Below, piece after piece: positions 10,537 to 21,891 of a stretch of DNA of 64,000 nt (within the stretch, counting starts at the first letter, position 1; each line of letters starts with the position of its first letter). Made by a program: the position numbers and the translations under genes. The notes beneath the pieces are model-generated. The model had not been told where the DNA came from. It did not search any database and saw only the letters and a list, made by a program, of their open reading frames with translations. The stretch is from Tilletia caries (lineage: Eukaryota > Basidiomycota > Exobasidiomycetes > Tilletiales > Tilletiaceae), in contig JALUTQ010000027.1 of NCBI GenBank assembly GCA_032718865.1, positions 682,001 to 746,000 of the forward strand, written 5' to 3'.

Positions 10537-13500
10537 TTAATCTTGACGCTGGTAGAAGTAGACGTAGGCCCTGCGGCATTCAAAGGCATTCGGATCAGTT
10601 CTTGGTTCCCATGGGAAGCATTGTCGGAAACGGCACTGGAGACGTGTGCGAGACTCACAGTTGAGACAGCCCTTTGACGCCCACGTCCGACTCGATGTCG
10701 TCCTTCCCAGCTGATGATAGTGGAGCCTTGACGACCTGTGGGTGTAAAGGAATTGAAGAGCGTCAGATGCCAGGCTCGGACAAATTTTAAGGTATGGCTG
10801 AGATAGTACTTACTTTCTCATCGCTGTCGGGTTCGTCAGGGAGCCGGAGAAGGGGATTCGGGAATCTTGATCAGCGCAAATCATCGACTACGCTCCTGAG
10901 CAAGGATCACTTACTTGAACAGGACCCATTCATCCTCATTCCCGACCTGGTGACCGACCGGTCCTGGGTCACGAATGTGCGCCACGTACTGGGGTAACCA
11001 AAAAGAAGATTGATCAGATCAAGTGCAATGAGATACAATCCGATTGTTCGAATACTCACATGTCCGCTGTGCACGGAAGGCTGGGTAATAGAATAGGGTG
11101 GGAGAATCGTGAGTGGTGAAAATTCTTCCAGCTGAATCGTTCGGAAAGTCCCGTACTCACCCCCTTATGCGAGACGAACGACTTCAACCTATACACTGCA
11201 GGCAACTCCTTCGACCCAGGCACCTTGTCAGACCCAGCACCCGCCGCCTGCCCCTCCCTCGCTCCAGCTCCAGCCGCAGCCGCACCAGCCTCCTCCCCAG
11301 GATCATCCGGGTTCTCAAACAACCAGCCCACAGCCATCTCGGCGTTGTTCCCATTCAACCGGAGCGCCTTGTTCGCCTGAGCTTTCGAGAAACCCATGTC
11401 TTCGAGGGCGGAGGTGTCCGGTGCTGATGCTGGTGCCGAGGAGGCGGGTGCACCCGATGTGTCGGGGAGGGGGGCGTCGATGTCTGGGTCGTCCATGTGG
11501 TCCATCTGATTCAGAGACTTGTGTCAGCATGCCAATCGAATATTGGATGGGAGGGATTGGTACATCTGCAACTCACAAGCCAGTTCATCGCAATCTCAGG
11601 ATTCGCCGTGTTCCCAGTCGCCAACAGTGCACGCTTACACCTGACCTCGGGGACTGGTTGGAAAAGATCAAAGCGTGAGTCGGTCAACTTCTGTTCAACT
11701 GGTTCCACAATCCGAAGCAAACTCACATCCAAACGAGATCAGGGAAGCCAACGCTTCCTCATTAAACGAAGGCCCAGCGCTCGCCCCCTGTTCCTCCTCC
11801 ACATCCGGCAACGCCTCCTCCCCTTCCTGCTGTCCCCTTCCCATATACTTGCTCAACTCCAGCCCACCCAGCGGCACAACAACCGGCACATTCACCTTCT
11901 GCGGCACCCAGTTCACCAGCTGGAACCGCCTAGCCTGGACGACCAGAACGCGCGGGAAGGTGTGGAACGACGTCCGTTGCGTGGCCGTGCCCTTGGTGTT
12001 ACACGCCGCACAGCTGTACTCGATCTCGCTCGGCGCGGTGAAAAGCTCCAGACACTCGGTCAGCTCCACGGGCTCGTACTCGACCTGGGTCGCATCGGCA
12101 TTGGCATTGGCGTCGGTTGAGGCCTTGGGCCGCAGGGGAACGGGAACGCTGATGCCGCAGTCCTCACTGTGGACTTTGTACCGCACTCGCCTACATCCGT
12201 TACACTGCAACCGCTCCTCAAGCGCAAACGCAAAAATCCGCGTCGCGTCCCCGATCTCGTCACCCTGCGCAATGCCCAGCCGTTTGTTCTCAGCTTGCAA
12301 GTTGCTAAGCAAGTGCTTGAGGAACTCGTCCGCATCCTGCTGTCGCATCGTCGCGAACTCGGCGTGGCCTTTGCCGATGAGCGCTTTGAACATGCTAGGT
12401 CGGATACCCAGTTGGAATGCGGGGCCTTGGTCGTGTGTGTCTGACGTTGCCTTTGCTTCGCTTGCTGAGCGGGGGACGGCATACCGCCCGGAGAGGAGCC
12501 CGTCGGCGACCTTGGCAGTCTGACACTCGAGGCAGTCAGCTGGAGCTTTTGGACATTGCTGGACGTGGGTGAAGTAGCTTTCGAGGTAGCGGGACTGGAA
12601 AGCTGGGAAAGAGAACAGTGTCTGAAGAACCGAGGCCATGTAGCAGCTGCGTGGGGGAGTATGATCAGTCATCTCTGTCACATCGATTCAGAGCCTGAGG
12701 GATCATCTTGAACCTACCTGTTTCCCAGATTTCTCAGTCCAGTCTTGCCCGGTCCATACAGGGGCTCGAGTTCCTTGCCATCCTCTCCCGCTGAGCAAAA
12801 AAACAGCTGTCAGTAAAAGTTTAAGAAGAACAGAGGCCTCCAAGGGTCCATACTCACTCATGTTGAAGTCGAACCTGAGATTATGCTCAAGCTGAAGCTC
12901 TGTCATGCTCTTCTCCGTCTTCGACCTAATCCGAAAAGAAAAAGAAGAAAAGTTCAGCATTACACCATCAGAGCAGCACTCCCACCAAAAGGAGGATAAT
13001 ACGTACAAACTCATCACATTGATACCAAAATGCTTCAGATGCGCCGCCAGCTCCGGATCGACCCGCGCATCATTGCAAGCATAGCAATAAATGTCCGCCG
13101 TGCCCTCCGCAGTGATGGTTCCCTGCTTGACACTGACCGCGTGACCGGTGGCTTCGAAGTGGGACAAGCCGTGCGAGTTGCCGCCCACGCCGCCGAATTG
13201 GGCGCGGCCGCAGCCGAGGTTGCCGCAGGTGAGGCAGAGCCAGAGGTTGGAGGTCTGGCAGGGAAGTGGAGGAGGGTATTCAGCGATCTCGAGTGAACTT
13301 TCGAAAGTCACATGCGAAAGGGAAAGCTCCTTACCAGATCACACTGAGCGCAATGCGCAAGACCTGACGAAACACCAAAGATACGCATTCAGTTAGCGGG
13401 AAAGAGGACCCCCTTATGAAGAACGTCGGGCTGGATTTAATGGAACTCACCACTAGCCTCGAGCCTCTTCGGCTGACCCTGCTGCTCCAAGCACAACGTA

Positions 13501-14279
13501 TGCTCGCAAGCCGTGATCTCCTCCTCCCACGCCTTCACCTCCGACTGCTGAGCGGACGAAAGAGCGCGCATGACGCCTGCAATGACCTCCTCGAGCTGTG
13601 TGTTTGGAACGGGGAGTGAGCTCAAGCCTTCTCGGTCGCGTGAGAGGAAGCTTAAGGCGGACGCATCGCTCTCACCTTGTCTGTTCGGGGGAGCTCCTTC
13701 CCGCCGTGCTCGGGGTCGCAGAGGAGACATCGGGGCGTGGTGATGAAGTCGTACGAGTCCTCCTCCCGCTCCGCCGAGATGGCGAGTTTCTTAGGAACAG
13801 GTTCCTCAGTCTGCCCCAAGAAGAAAGAAATGTTAGCATTCAACACTACCTTTCTTCGATCGGCCATGCCTTGTCCATTTAATAGGTACTCACGCGCTCC
13901 AGCTGAGGCTTCCGCCGCCGCTTGACGTTAAGTATAAGCGCATGCCCCGTCTTCTCGGCGTGCAGACGCGAATGTGCATGTCCCGAACTGGGGATGGAGC
14001 TCGCGCCGCCGTCAGCCGTAGTGGAATCGTCCGCGCCAGAAGAAGGCGCGGGACATGCGCCATTGAAGCAGGACAGACAGACGTCTACGCCCGGGCCCAT
14101 GTCCTGCGTTTTGGAAAGTTCTAGGGTCAGCTAGTTTTCTTAAGGCTGCGCCCGTGACGGAAGGAAGGGGAACTCACCTGGTCGTCGAAGCAGAGGGTAC
14201 ATTCTTCCCGATGGACCTGCTGGTTCGGACGCGGCGGGGCGAGCTGGGTGAAAGCGGCGGTCAAGTGAGGGCAGGCCAT
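10537..14279 (-). CDS. UBP14: Ubp14/USP5 (isopeptidase T) deubiquitinase
   Basis: It disassembles free, unanchored ubiquitin chains in the cytosol. Sixteen exons run 14279-14178, 14103-13894, 13810-13676, 13595-13451, 13363-13335, 13254-13007, 12925-12858, 12790-12718, 12646-11727, 11653-11577, 11505-11161, 11080-11060, 10988-10915, 10823-10814, 10735-10659 and 10570-10537. All GT-AG phases close, giving 855 residues. In order: a cryptic N-terminal zinc finger with CPHL and CTLCFD, a ZnF-UBP near 200-290 that should grip the free ubiquitin C-terminus, catalytic Cys338 in LGNSCYMAS, two UBA domains (about 645-690 and 700-735), catalytic His791 in VHSGHYVAH, and the closing AYVYFYQR. Exons of 10, 21 and 29 nt are unusual. 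The start MACPHL has a good context (G at -3, G at +4); an in-frame ATG at 14381 would add 34 low-complexity residues. Confidence 0.93.
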
Positions 14280-14809
14280 CTCGTTCTGACTCTGGCTTTG
14301 TTTGGGTTGTTCGGTCGTTGTTGTTGTTGTTGTTGCAGAAGGCGGAGGCGGGGGCGGTGAAGGCGAACGGTCACGCTTCATCGAGCAGCCTTTGGGGTAT
14401 GTCTTTTTCCTGGGCTGCGCGCGCGAGGGAACGGATCGGATAGCGCGGGCAGTTACTTGTACTGTGCTCAGTGCAGATGGTGGTTGCCTGCCTGGATGAT
14501 GAGGATGAGGCTCAGGCCCAAGCTTTCGGATGATCTTCGCACAGCTCTGCACGGACGTTCGGGATCAGCACGAACCCACAAGCAGTTCCTGGTTCTGTCT
14601 CGCAAGGCAGCACACACAGCGCAGGGGAGGAAGGTACGCCCGCGCTGTACGCATCGTCCCGGCCGTCCACCCACAGCTGCTCCTCATGTTGTGTGGTTGC
14701 ATCATGCTGTCACACGACACCCGAGCGGTCAGAGTTGCAAAAAGGGATTGTCCATAGCAGATGAAGCGCGGATACAGATGAATACAGAATGGGAGGGGGA
14801 GAGTGCGAC
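14280..14809. other. UBP14 upstream region
   Basis: This 530-bp gap separates the lipoyl synthase stop from the UBP14 start in a head-to-tail pair. A (GTT)n-like run near 14320 is the complement of a possible N-terminal extension of UBP14 that would start at 14381. No other gene or RNA was recognised. Confidence 0.4.
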
Positions 14810-16401
14810 TCAAGAACGATGGGCTGTCGCCTGCTGAGTCGTGCCATCGAGCACAGTCCCAGTAGCGAGTTCAGCCTGCCTCGCCTCCGCAGCGCGCCGA
14901 CCTTCAAGCACATTCTTGATCTACACACAGGGCACAGGTTTGACATCAGTTCGGATCCAAGCTACAAGATTCAAAGGGTCGAACTCACAAAGTATTCGCC
15001 CGCCTTGTAGCTACTCCTGACCAAGGGACCGGAGGCGACGTAGAGGAAGCCGAGCGAATCTGCCACGGTTTTCCAGTGCTCGAACTTGGCTGGGTCCACG
15101 TATTCGGCCACCTTCATGTGTCGCGTGGTGGGACGCATGTACTGGCCGAATGTGACGACGTCGACCCCAACCGAGCGCAGGTCTGTGACATAGCAAGTGT
15201 TAGTGAGAGGAGGCCTCTGCAGAGCAGAAAGAGAATGGTACAGGACTCACCTTTCAACGTCTGCAAGACTTCCTCGTCCGCCTCTCCACAGCCGAGCATG
15301 ATGCTCGTCTTCGTGATGAGACTGGGCTTGCCGATCTCCTTGGCGTACCGAAGCACCTCGAGCGTCTGGCGGTATTTTGCGCGCCGATCGCGCACCATAG
15401 GCGTGAGCGCCTCGACGGTCTCGATATTATGAGCAAAGACGTCGAGATCTACATTCCCCGCCACCCGCGCAACGTCCTCCTTCCTCCCAACAAAGTCCGG
15501 AGAGAGACACTCCACGAGGATCTTGGGTGACTTCCTCTTGATCTCGGTGATGGTCTGTGCGATGTGGGAGGACCCGCCGTCGGAGACGTCGTCTCGGTCG
15601 ACGGAGGTGAGGACGATGTAGCCGAGCCCCCAGCGTGCGATGGCTTCTGCTGTGTTGGCGGGCTCGTGTGGGTCGAGGGCTGCGGGGGCGCGGGAGGTCT
15701 TGACGGAGCAGAAGCGGCAGGCGCGCGTGCATGTGTCGCCCATGATCTAAAAGAGAAAGCTCATGTCAGCTACGTACGATCAATGCAAGAGCGGGGGGAA
15801 CCAAATCACAACTCACCATAATAGTCGCCGTTGCCTTCTCCTTGCCTCCACCCCAGCACTCTCCGATATTGGGACACTTGGCCTCCTCACAGACTGTGGC
15901 CAGCTTGAGACCGCGCAAGTCCTGCTTGATGCGGGTATAGCTCTGGCCGCGCGGAATGGGTGTCTTGAGATGGGACGGCAGCCGGACGTGATTGGCGCGT
16001 CCGAACTGGATCATGCTGGGCGAGTGTGCGCCGGAGGGTGATGGCGAGTCGAGTGGGCTGTTCTCCGCTTGTTCTTGTGATGAGATTGGAGAGGAGGAAG
16101 AAGAAGCGTGTCCGGTGGCAAAGGCGTCGAGATCGAGATGGGTGTTCTCTGCCACTGCCTGACGGAATGCTGCCATGCGGCCTGAGGTCGAGCTCTCCTT
16201 GGCAGAGGCGCTTGTACTGCTCTCGCCATTGTAGTTGGAACGCTGTGTTGCCTCTGATGCCAGTGCGCGCCGTGATCGAGTCGATGGGACGAGGGCAGCT
16301 GGAGAGGCGCACGGACATGGGTAGGACCCGATGCTGGCGCCGCTCCGAGCTGTGAGGCGGCTGGTGCTGGCTGACGAGATGGCTGAACCTCGAGCGAACA
16401 T
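14810..16401 (-). CDS. LIP5: Mitochondrial lipoyl synthase (radical SAM)
   Basis: It inserts two sulphurs into the octanoyl group on lipoate-dependent proteins such as pyruvate and 2-oxoglutarate dehydrogenase E2 and glycine cleavage H protein, in the mitochondrial matrix. The four exons 16401-15817, 15746-15251, 15182-14989 and 14920-14810 give 461 residues. The auxiliary iron-sulphur cluster cysteines are Cys171, Cys176 and Cys182 in [13 protein letters not shown]. The radical-SAM cysteines are Cys201, Cys205 and Cys208 in CTRACRFC. The conserved RSSY near the C-terminus carries the serine ligand of the auxiliary cluster. The N-terminal 50 residues are rich in Arg, Ser and Ala and lack acids, as expected for a mitochondrial presequence. 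A Ser-rich linker of about 90 residues before the core is longer than in yeast. An upstream in-frame stretch would read into the heptamer repeat, so the ATG at 16401 is preferred. Confidence 0.94.
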
Positions 16402-16539
16402 GGCGGCGGTATCTTCCCGAGGGCAGTAGCAGGGTTGAGAGGGGGCAAAGAGCTGAGCGCGGTGGGAGTGAACTGCGAGGATGGTCGTGGTGGGATGAGC
16501 GATAGATGAGAAGCCGTCCCCCAAAGAAATTTGGGAGAG

Positions 16540-16681
16540 CAGGCCTGTATGACGCGCCGTTTTGATACGCTTTTCTGGTTCTGCTTTCTGCTTTCTGCTT
16601 TCTGCTTTCTGCTTTCTGCTTTCTGCTTTCTGCTTTCTGCTTTCTGATTCTGGTATTCTGGTTCTGAATTCTGCCCGTTCC
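16540..16681. repeat. Left arm of inverted repeat with CTTTCTG microsatellite
   Basis: Nine exact tandem copies of CTTTCTG occupy 16584-16646. They are flanked by GACGCGCCGTTTTGATACGC on one side and GAATTCTGCCCGTTCC on the other. The whole unit reappears inverted at 18012-18110. It lies about 140 bp upstream of the lipoyl synthase start, inside its probable promoter or 5' UTR. Confidence 0.8.
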
Positions 16682-17078
16682 TCCCTACACTCGTACATTG
16701 ATACATATCGACACAGGAGCGCAGGAGCATGAAGACCATTCATTGAATATCGATTCTCCACACCTTGTCGCTGGTAGTGACCACATCAGCTCCAGGGAAC
16801 AGCTTCCCGGTTTCATTTCACAGGTCCCAGGCTCGGTCCAGACACGGCTCAGCTAAAGTCACGGTCTATGATATCGCAGCCCATAGCCTAGCCTCCTGTC
16901 GCAGTAGCACGGTAGCATTTACATAGGAGATAGACTTGCTGTGGTTCAACGGCATGCGAAAAGACCTGCGAGGGAAGAAGGAAAGCGGGCTCCTGAGGAC
17001 GATACAAGTGCCTGGGCGCTCAAAGCTTAGAGACTGCAGAGAAAGAATGATCAGTTCGGTCCTGAGGGGATAGAGAGG

Positions 17079-17825
17079 TCAGCAACGGCCGATGCACACC
17101 GCGGAAAACTGTAGATTGCGAGGAAGAGATTAGCAATCGGACCAATATGTTCACTTACTGCCAGCAAGGCGAAGTAGGGCTCGTCGTGAGGAAAAGGAGG
17201 GGGGAGATGGGTGTGTGACGAGTCCCCAACCGGCGCAGCCGATGACGCTGCAAGACTCGGACGGTGTGCCTTCAGATCTATGGGACGGGAGCAATGAAGG
17301 CGTCAGGTTCAGGCACAGATGAGAAGCGATGAAGAGATAGGAAGACTTGGGATGGTAAGGAGAGGAGGGAGGGGTGACTGACCTGTCTTTGGACTGGTGC
17401 GGCGCGTGGACGCGCACAGATACCAGCCACCAGGTGGCGCACAGGCGCAAGGTATGGCGGAATGACCTGCAGAAGCGGAGTGAAAAGACATATTCAGCAG
17501 CGACGAGCAGCAGAGGAGCATCTTGGACCGTTCTCACCTCCTTCTGGCGTGCTGGTGGTGGCTTCCAATGCGCAAGACCGCGGCGGAGCAGCGCGACGGA
17601 TCAACCTGCGGATACGAATAAGTGAGAGGTCAGAGTCAGCCACGGCGACCAAAACAGCAGCAGTAGCGGCACGCGCACCAGCTAAGCCCGACAGCGGCAC
17701 ACAGGGAGGACGGCTCACGAAGTGTGCAGGTCGACGGGGGATGGGGAAGGGCTATGGCCGAAAGCGGGACAGTCAAGTAACAAGATACAGTAGCTAGGCA
17801 CCTGAACGGTTCGGAACGTTTCCAT
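17079..17825 (-). CDS. Tentative small multi-exon gene, unknown function
   Basis: I do not recognise this gene. Five segments with good GT-AG borders (17825-17719, 17605-17538, 17466-17383, 17277-17159, 17108-17079) close in phase to a 135-residue protein. Its middle reads LIRRAAPPRSCALE, then APPGGWYLCAST, then DLKAHRPSLAASS, and it ends CIGRC. Arg/Ala/Ser richness would suit a mitochondrial or secreted protein, but there is no clear domain. A second frame is also open through the same splice pattern if a further intron is assumed near the start, so the frame is uncertain. The gene sits exactly between the two arms of an inverted repeat. A non-coding spliced RNA is an alternative. Confidence 0.35.
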
Positions 17826-18011
17826 AACAACCAGCCACCTTCCCCTAGAGCACGCGAAGGTCCAGAATGTACTCACTGAGGCGCGTTTAGGTGATCTACT
17901 GGAGGGGAAGAAAGCGGAAGCTTCGGATTATATCTGTGGTAGAGTTGGAATCAGTTGTATGTATGCGATATGCGGTGCTGTCGACGTCCCATGTGAGTGT
18001 TGAGGTTGGCC

Positions 18012-18110
18012 GGAACGGGCAGAATTCAGAAGCAGAAAGCAGAAAGCAGAAAGCAGAAAGCAGAAAGCAGAAAGCAGAAAAGCGTATCAAAACGGCGCGT
18101 CATAGGCCTG
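18012..18110. repeat. Right arm of inverted repeat with CAGAAAG microsatellite
   Basis: Six tandem copies of CAGAAAG (18033-18074) are bordered by GGAACGGGCAGAATTC and by GCGTATCAAAACGGCGCGTC. These are the complements of the borders at 16540-16681. Only the heptamer copy number (6 against 9) and a few bases differ, so the two arms are recent copies or exchange sequence. Confidence 0.8.
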
Positions 18111-18178
18111 GGTTGTGGCAACGATACCGACCAGGAACCGACCGTCTCCCAAAAGCTCGCCCTTCCTAGATATGTTAA

Positions 18179-18926
18179 CGAGAACGGGTGAATGTCCCGA
18201 TCTATGGTCGGTTCGCCCCGAGCACCCCGGCACTGACCCCGATCTATAGTTGAGTGACCCCATAAAGATGGTCATGTGACCCCATAAAGATGGTCGATTG
18301 AGCCCGTAAGAAACGCAATTTTGGTGCATTGACCCCGTAAGATTAGTACATTGAACCCATAAAGATGGTCGATTGGCCCCATAAAGATGGTGGACAGAGC
18401 CCATAAAGATGGTGGACAGAGCCCGTAATGTCTATTTCAGCCGGATAGAGCGGTAGTGTGTACTAACACTGTCCAAACGACCGGTCGGGCCTTCAGGTAT
18501 GTAAGAGGGTTCAGCTCACACACAAGTCGAGCTTCTGTGAAGCGTTTCTGCCCGTCGACGAGCTCTCAAAGTGAATTACGTCGCCGAAGACCGCCATCCC
18601 GGCCCGCCTATGACCGGATATGACCCTGGAAGCTCAGTACAGTTACTTCAGGCACCCTGGCCGCTGTAGAATAATTTATCTGGAAGATTTGGAAGCAGGG
18701 AAGGTCGCCAAAGGCGATTTGAGATTTTTATGGGGCCAGTGCCCTGCCTTATGGGGCCAATCGACCATCTTTATGGGTTCAATCGCCTTTGTTTATGGGT
18801 TCAGTCGCCGATAATTACGGGCTGAATCGCCTCATCTTACGGGCTCAATTCAAAAAACGCTTACGGGGCCAATCGCCTCATGCTCGGGGCGAATCGACCA
18901 TAGATCGGGACATTCAGGTTACTTGC
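18179..18926. mobile_element. 748-bp foldback element with 9-bp target duplication
   Basis: A 36-bp inverted repeat at 18189-18224 and 18881-18916 matches at 35 positions and includes TGAATGTCCCGATC. The direct repeat ATATGTTAA flanks the unit at 18170-18178 and 18927-18935. Inside each end are arrays of CCCCATAAAGATGGTC variants, in opposite orientation at the two ends. There is no open frame for a transposase. A 9-bp duplication with subterminal repeats is compatible with Mutator-like non-autonomous elements, but the class is only inferred. The outermost 10 bp on each side pair poorly. Confidence 0.68.
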
Positions 18927-19199
18927 ATATGTTAAAGCTGTAGTCGAGTCTCTTGCCTCATATCGTCGCCACCTCATCTCATTTCATCATCTTCCTTCAT
19001 GTCGGTCGAGGCCGGTCCGTAAGTGCCCGCAGCCGTTCATCCCCCACTCCGGCACTCCCCCTCCCCTCCATCTTCATTCTTCCATTCAACTGTCAACAAC
19101 GTTGCCTGTTGATTCTCTGTGGTCTGCGAGAATCTCCAATCTCCACGGCCATCGGCCAACGCGGTAAAATCACTGCCAACACTGAATCACTGACCATGA

Positions 19200-19590
19200 C
19201 CCACTCCTGGACTTCTGACCATCTGACCAAGGTGATTTGTTGCTTGCGTAACTGACCACCGCCTCTCAGCTGTCAAGTGAGTCCTATTCTGTGCGCTTCC
19301 CTATTGATCTCTACCGGCCCGCCTGATTCGCAGCTCTATCTACATTCGACAATCATCGCTCAAAGCATCGCGTCCCTCATCTGTCTTTTTTTCTTATCGT
19401 ACCATATATCGTACCATATACCCATCTCCCCTCAATTTTTGTCTTCACTCTTCGCACATCGTTGATCATGCCATCTTTTCCTCCATCTTTCGCTTCCGCC
19501 TTCCACAAGTTTCCAGCAAGCCGTAAAGCATTACGCGCGGCAGACCGCAGCCTGCAAAATCAGCAACCAGCTTCTGTGAGTGTAGCATTC
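19200..19590. repeat. Non-coding block, copy A of a diverged duplication
   Basis: This block shares ordered stretches with 20330-20675, among them ATCGCTCAAAGCATC, CCATCTTTCGCTTCC, TTGCTTGCGTAA and a terminal TGTGAGTGT. Copy B lacks about 70 bp of the middle. Copy A directly precedes the broken secreted-protein gene and looks like its promoter and 5' UTR. Confidence 0.5.
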
Positions 19591-19645
19591 ATCAATCCCC
19601 AATCTTCTTCCCTCCCTCCCCCTTCCCCCCTCCCTTCTTGGAACA

Positions 19646-20263
19646 ATGAGAGTTCTGAACTTTGCCCTCGCGGCATTCGGCCTGCTGGCTAACAACGCCG
19701 TCGACGCATCCAACAGCAATCCAAACGATCCATAATCGCCCGAGCGGATGCCTCCACCGTCCTGCAGCCTGCTTCCCGGAGGCAGCACCGTCTCCATCGG
19801 CACCAAGCAGCAAGCGCAACAAAACGACCTTCACTACCAGCTCGAAGGACACGTTCGTCAAATCCTCCGTGATCTCGATCCTATCTCCCCTGCCGGCCCG
19901 AGTCAACGTCACCGTCCCGCCGGAATGTGAGTACCTCTACCTACGCTACCGACACGCCAGTCGCCAGCGGAACTTCCAAGTCAATGAGTGCCAATTGGCC
20001 GGGTACGCTGGCCTTGGCGGCCTCCTTCGACCAGATGGCCCGCAACATCATCTTCGAGTCGAAGAAGCTCGGCCAGAATGTCGAGGTGTGGTCCTTGGCT
20101 CGGCGGGCGAGCTGCTTGACGGACACGTACGGCATCACAGGGTGTCAAGCAGAATGACGCCCACGTTACTGTCCATTACTACTACAACAACAAGACGGTG
20201 AACGGGAAGGACTTTGTCGGCTTCTTGCAGAACAAGGATGATCGGCTTGACTTCCTCGCCTAA
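19646..20263 (+). pseudogene. Broken secreted-protein gene
   Basis: The ATG at 19646 opens a good signal peptide (MRVLNFALAAFGLLANNAVD) that meets a stop after 29 codons. Coherent fragments follow in alternating frames: IIARADASTVLQPAS, GGSTVSIGTKQQ, TSSKDTFVKSSVISIL, FDQMARNIIFESKKLGQN, VHYYYNNKTVNGKDFV and a final TAA at 20261. The order and spacing suggest one secreted protein of roughly 200 residues damaged by at least four small indels. Family unknown. Introns could account for one or two of the changes but not all. Confidence 0.5.
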
Positions 20264-20329
20264 CAGGGTGTCGATCAGGTGTGTACATAGGGCTAAAATC
20301 GTGACTGTTCCTCATTCAGACCCACCTGA

Positions 20330-20675
20330 CGCAACACTGACCATTTCCCACTTCTGGGCTTGAAGCCAAGGTGATGTGTTGCAGGTCAAGAGGTTGCTTG
20401 CGTAATGTCTACCAAGTTGCAGGCCGCAGCTCTCACGTTCCATCCTGTGCTTTTTCGCTAATAATTCCCACGTCTCTATCCGCTCCGCCTTCTTCTTACG
20501 CTCAAGTCTCAACTCAACAGTCATCACTCATCGCTCAAAGCATCACGTTCTTCACCTGCCTTTATTGCCATGTTCTTTTTTCCATCTTTCGCTTCCACAC
20601 CTTTCTAGCAAGCTGCAATTTGCAAAGCATTGCGGGCCGCAGTCCATATTCTCAACAACCGACTTATGTGAGTGT
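20330..20675. repeat. Non-coding block, copy B of the duplication
   Basis: This is the diverged copy of 19200-19590. What follows it (20676-20930) does not resemble the secreted-protein relic, so the duplicated unit covers the upstream block only or its coding part has been lost. Confidence 0.45.
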
Positions 20676-21891
20676 TAGAGAGTATTTCCGTTCGCTACTA
20701 CGCTGTTCTGACGTTCTGGCTCTTACCTCTGCTAGCGTCTCTCCAGTCTCCTGAATCTCCTAGAGACCGAGTAGCCGCCATCCTTGCGGGTGTCGAGGTC
20801 GATAGACATCCAGGAGCCCATTCCGTCCATATCCACCGTACACTGGAACATGGACGGCATCTCCGTCCCTACTCCCTCCAGGGTTGTGCGTCCTTCTTCG
20901 TCTCCCCCCACAGCTCCACCATCCATCCGATCTAACGGCGTTACCCACTTGCGTCACGCCGCCGCCCAAGCAGGCAGCAGCAGCAGTAGTGAGTCGCGAG
21001 ATCTTTTTAGGCACGTATAATTACCATGAGTGCCCTTCAGAGCAGCATTCTCAATCAACCAGTCACATCTATGCCTCTGTTTTCTGTTCCACACTTCCTC
21101 TTACTTCATCATTCATATTTCATGCAATTCGAGCCCATTATTGATTGATTATCGATTGTCCATCGCCTGAATGCCGGAAGCCCGCCAGAATGCCACATGT
21201 TCATGACCGATTAGGTCAGTCCACATTCCACGGGCCACGGTTGGGCGGTGGGCCGAAGGCTCTTCCAGACTTGTTCACAGCTGAAAATCACAGCTGAAAA
21301 GCCAGGCACACCAGCACTCACGCACTCACGCACTCACTCACGCAGGCAAAATGAGGCATCCAGATTTCCGCTTCCGGTCATCGGTCTGTGTGACTCTGCA
21401 CATACAAAGTGAGTTGTAATGCGCATAGAGAGAGTGTTTGTAATGTGCTCCCTCCAAGTTTCGCTTTGCCTTCCGTTTGCCTTGTGCACTTCTCTCTCCT
21501 TGCACTCGACATCCACCACAGCATCCGCAAAACACAACTCGCCAGCACCGCACTCGCACACCGCGCACGCGCTGGTCATCATCCTCGCGACTGGGGCAGC
21601 TTTTCATTCACTCCCCCCAACTTGGAAGAGCATTCCGTCTGCATCGATCGCATTCACTGCCCCCCAACAACCGGCCGCTTTCGGTATCTCCACTGCGCAC
21701 CCAGGTCAAATCCGACTCCTATACTTTGCCATCCACGCCGTGCATCCAGAAACACACACCCTGGCTCCATCCGCAGCCGAATCTCAAAACTCTACAGCCA
21801 GGCCCGGTTCACCTTAATCCATTGATCGCGACAGTCGAGCAAGGGTCGCGCCCTCGTTGACCCTCCTACCCATCCGCATCCGTCCCAGGCC
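20676..21891. other. Intergenic, no gene recognised
   Basis: Only short overlapping frames are present. A C/A-rich stretch with CACTCACGCA repeats lies near 21320-21345. The last 400 bp are C/T-rich and probably form the promoter and 5' UTR of the LisH/WD40 gene starting at 21892. Confidence 0.4.

Noticed and set aside
16580..18080. CRISPR-like array (regular heptamers)
   Set aside because: The repeats are contiguous microsatellite units without spacers, in a eukaryotic genome.
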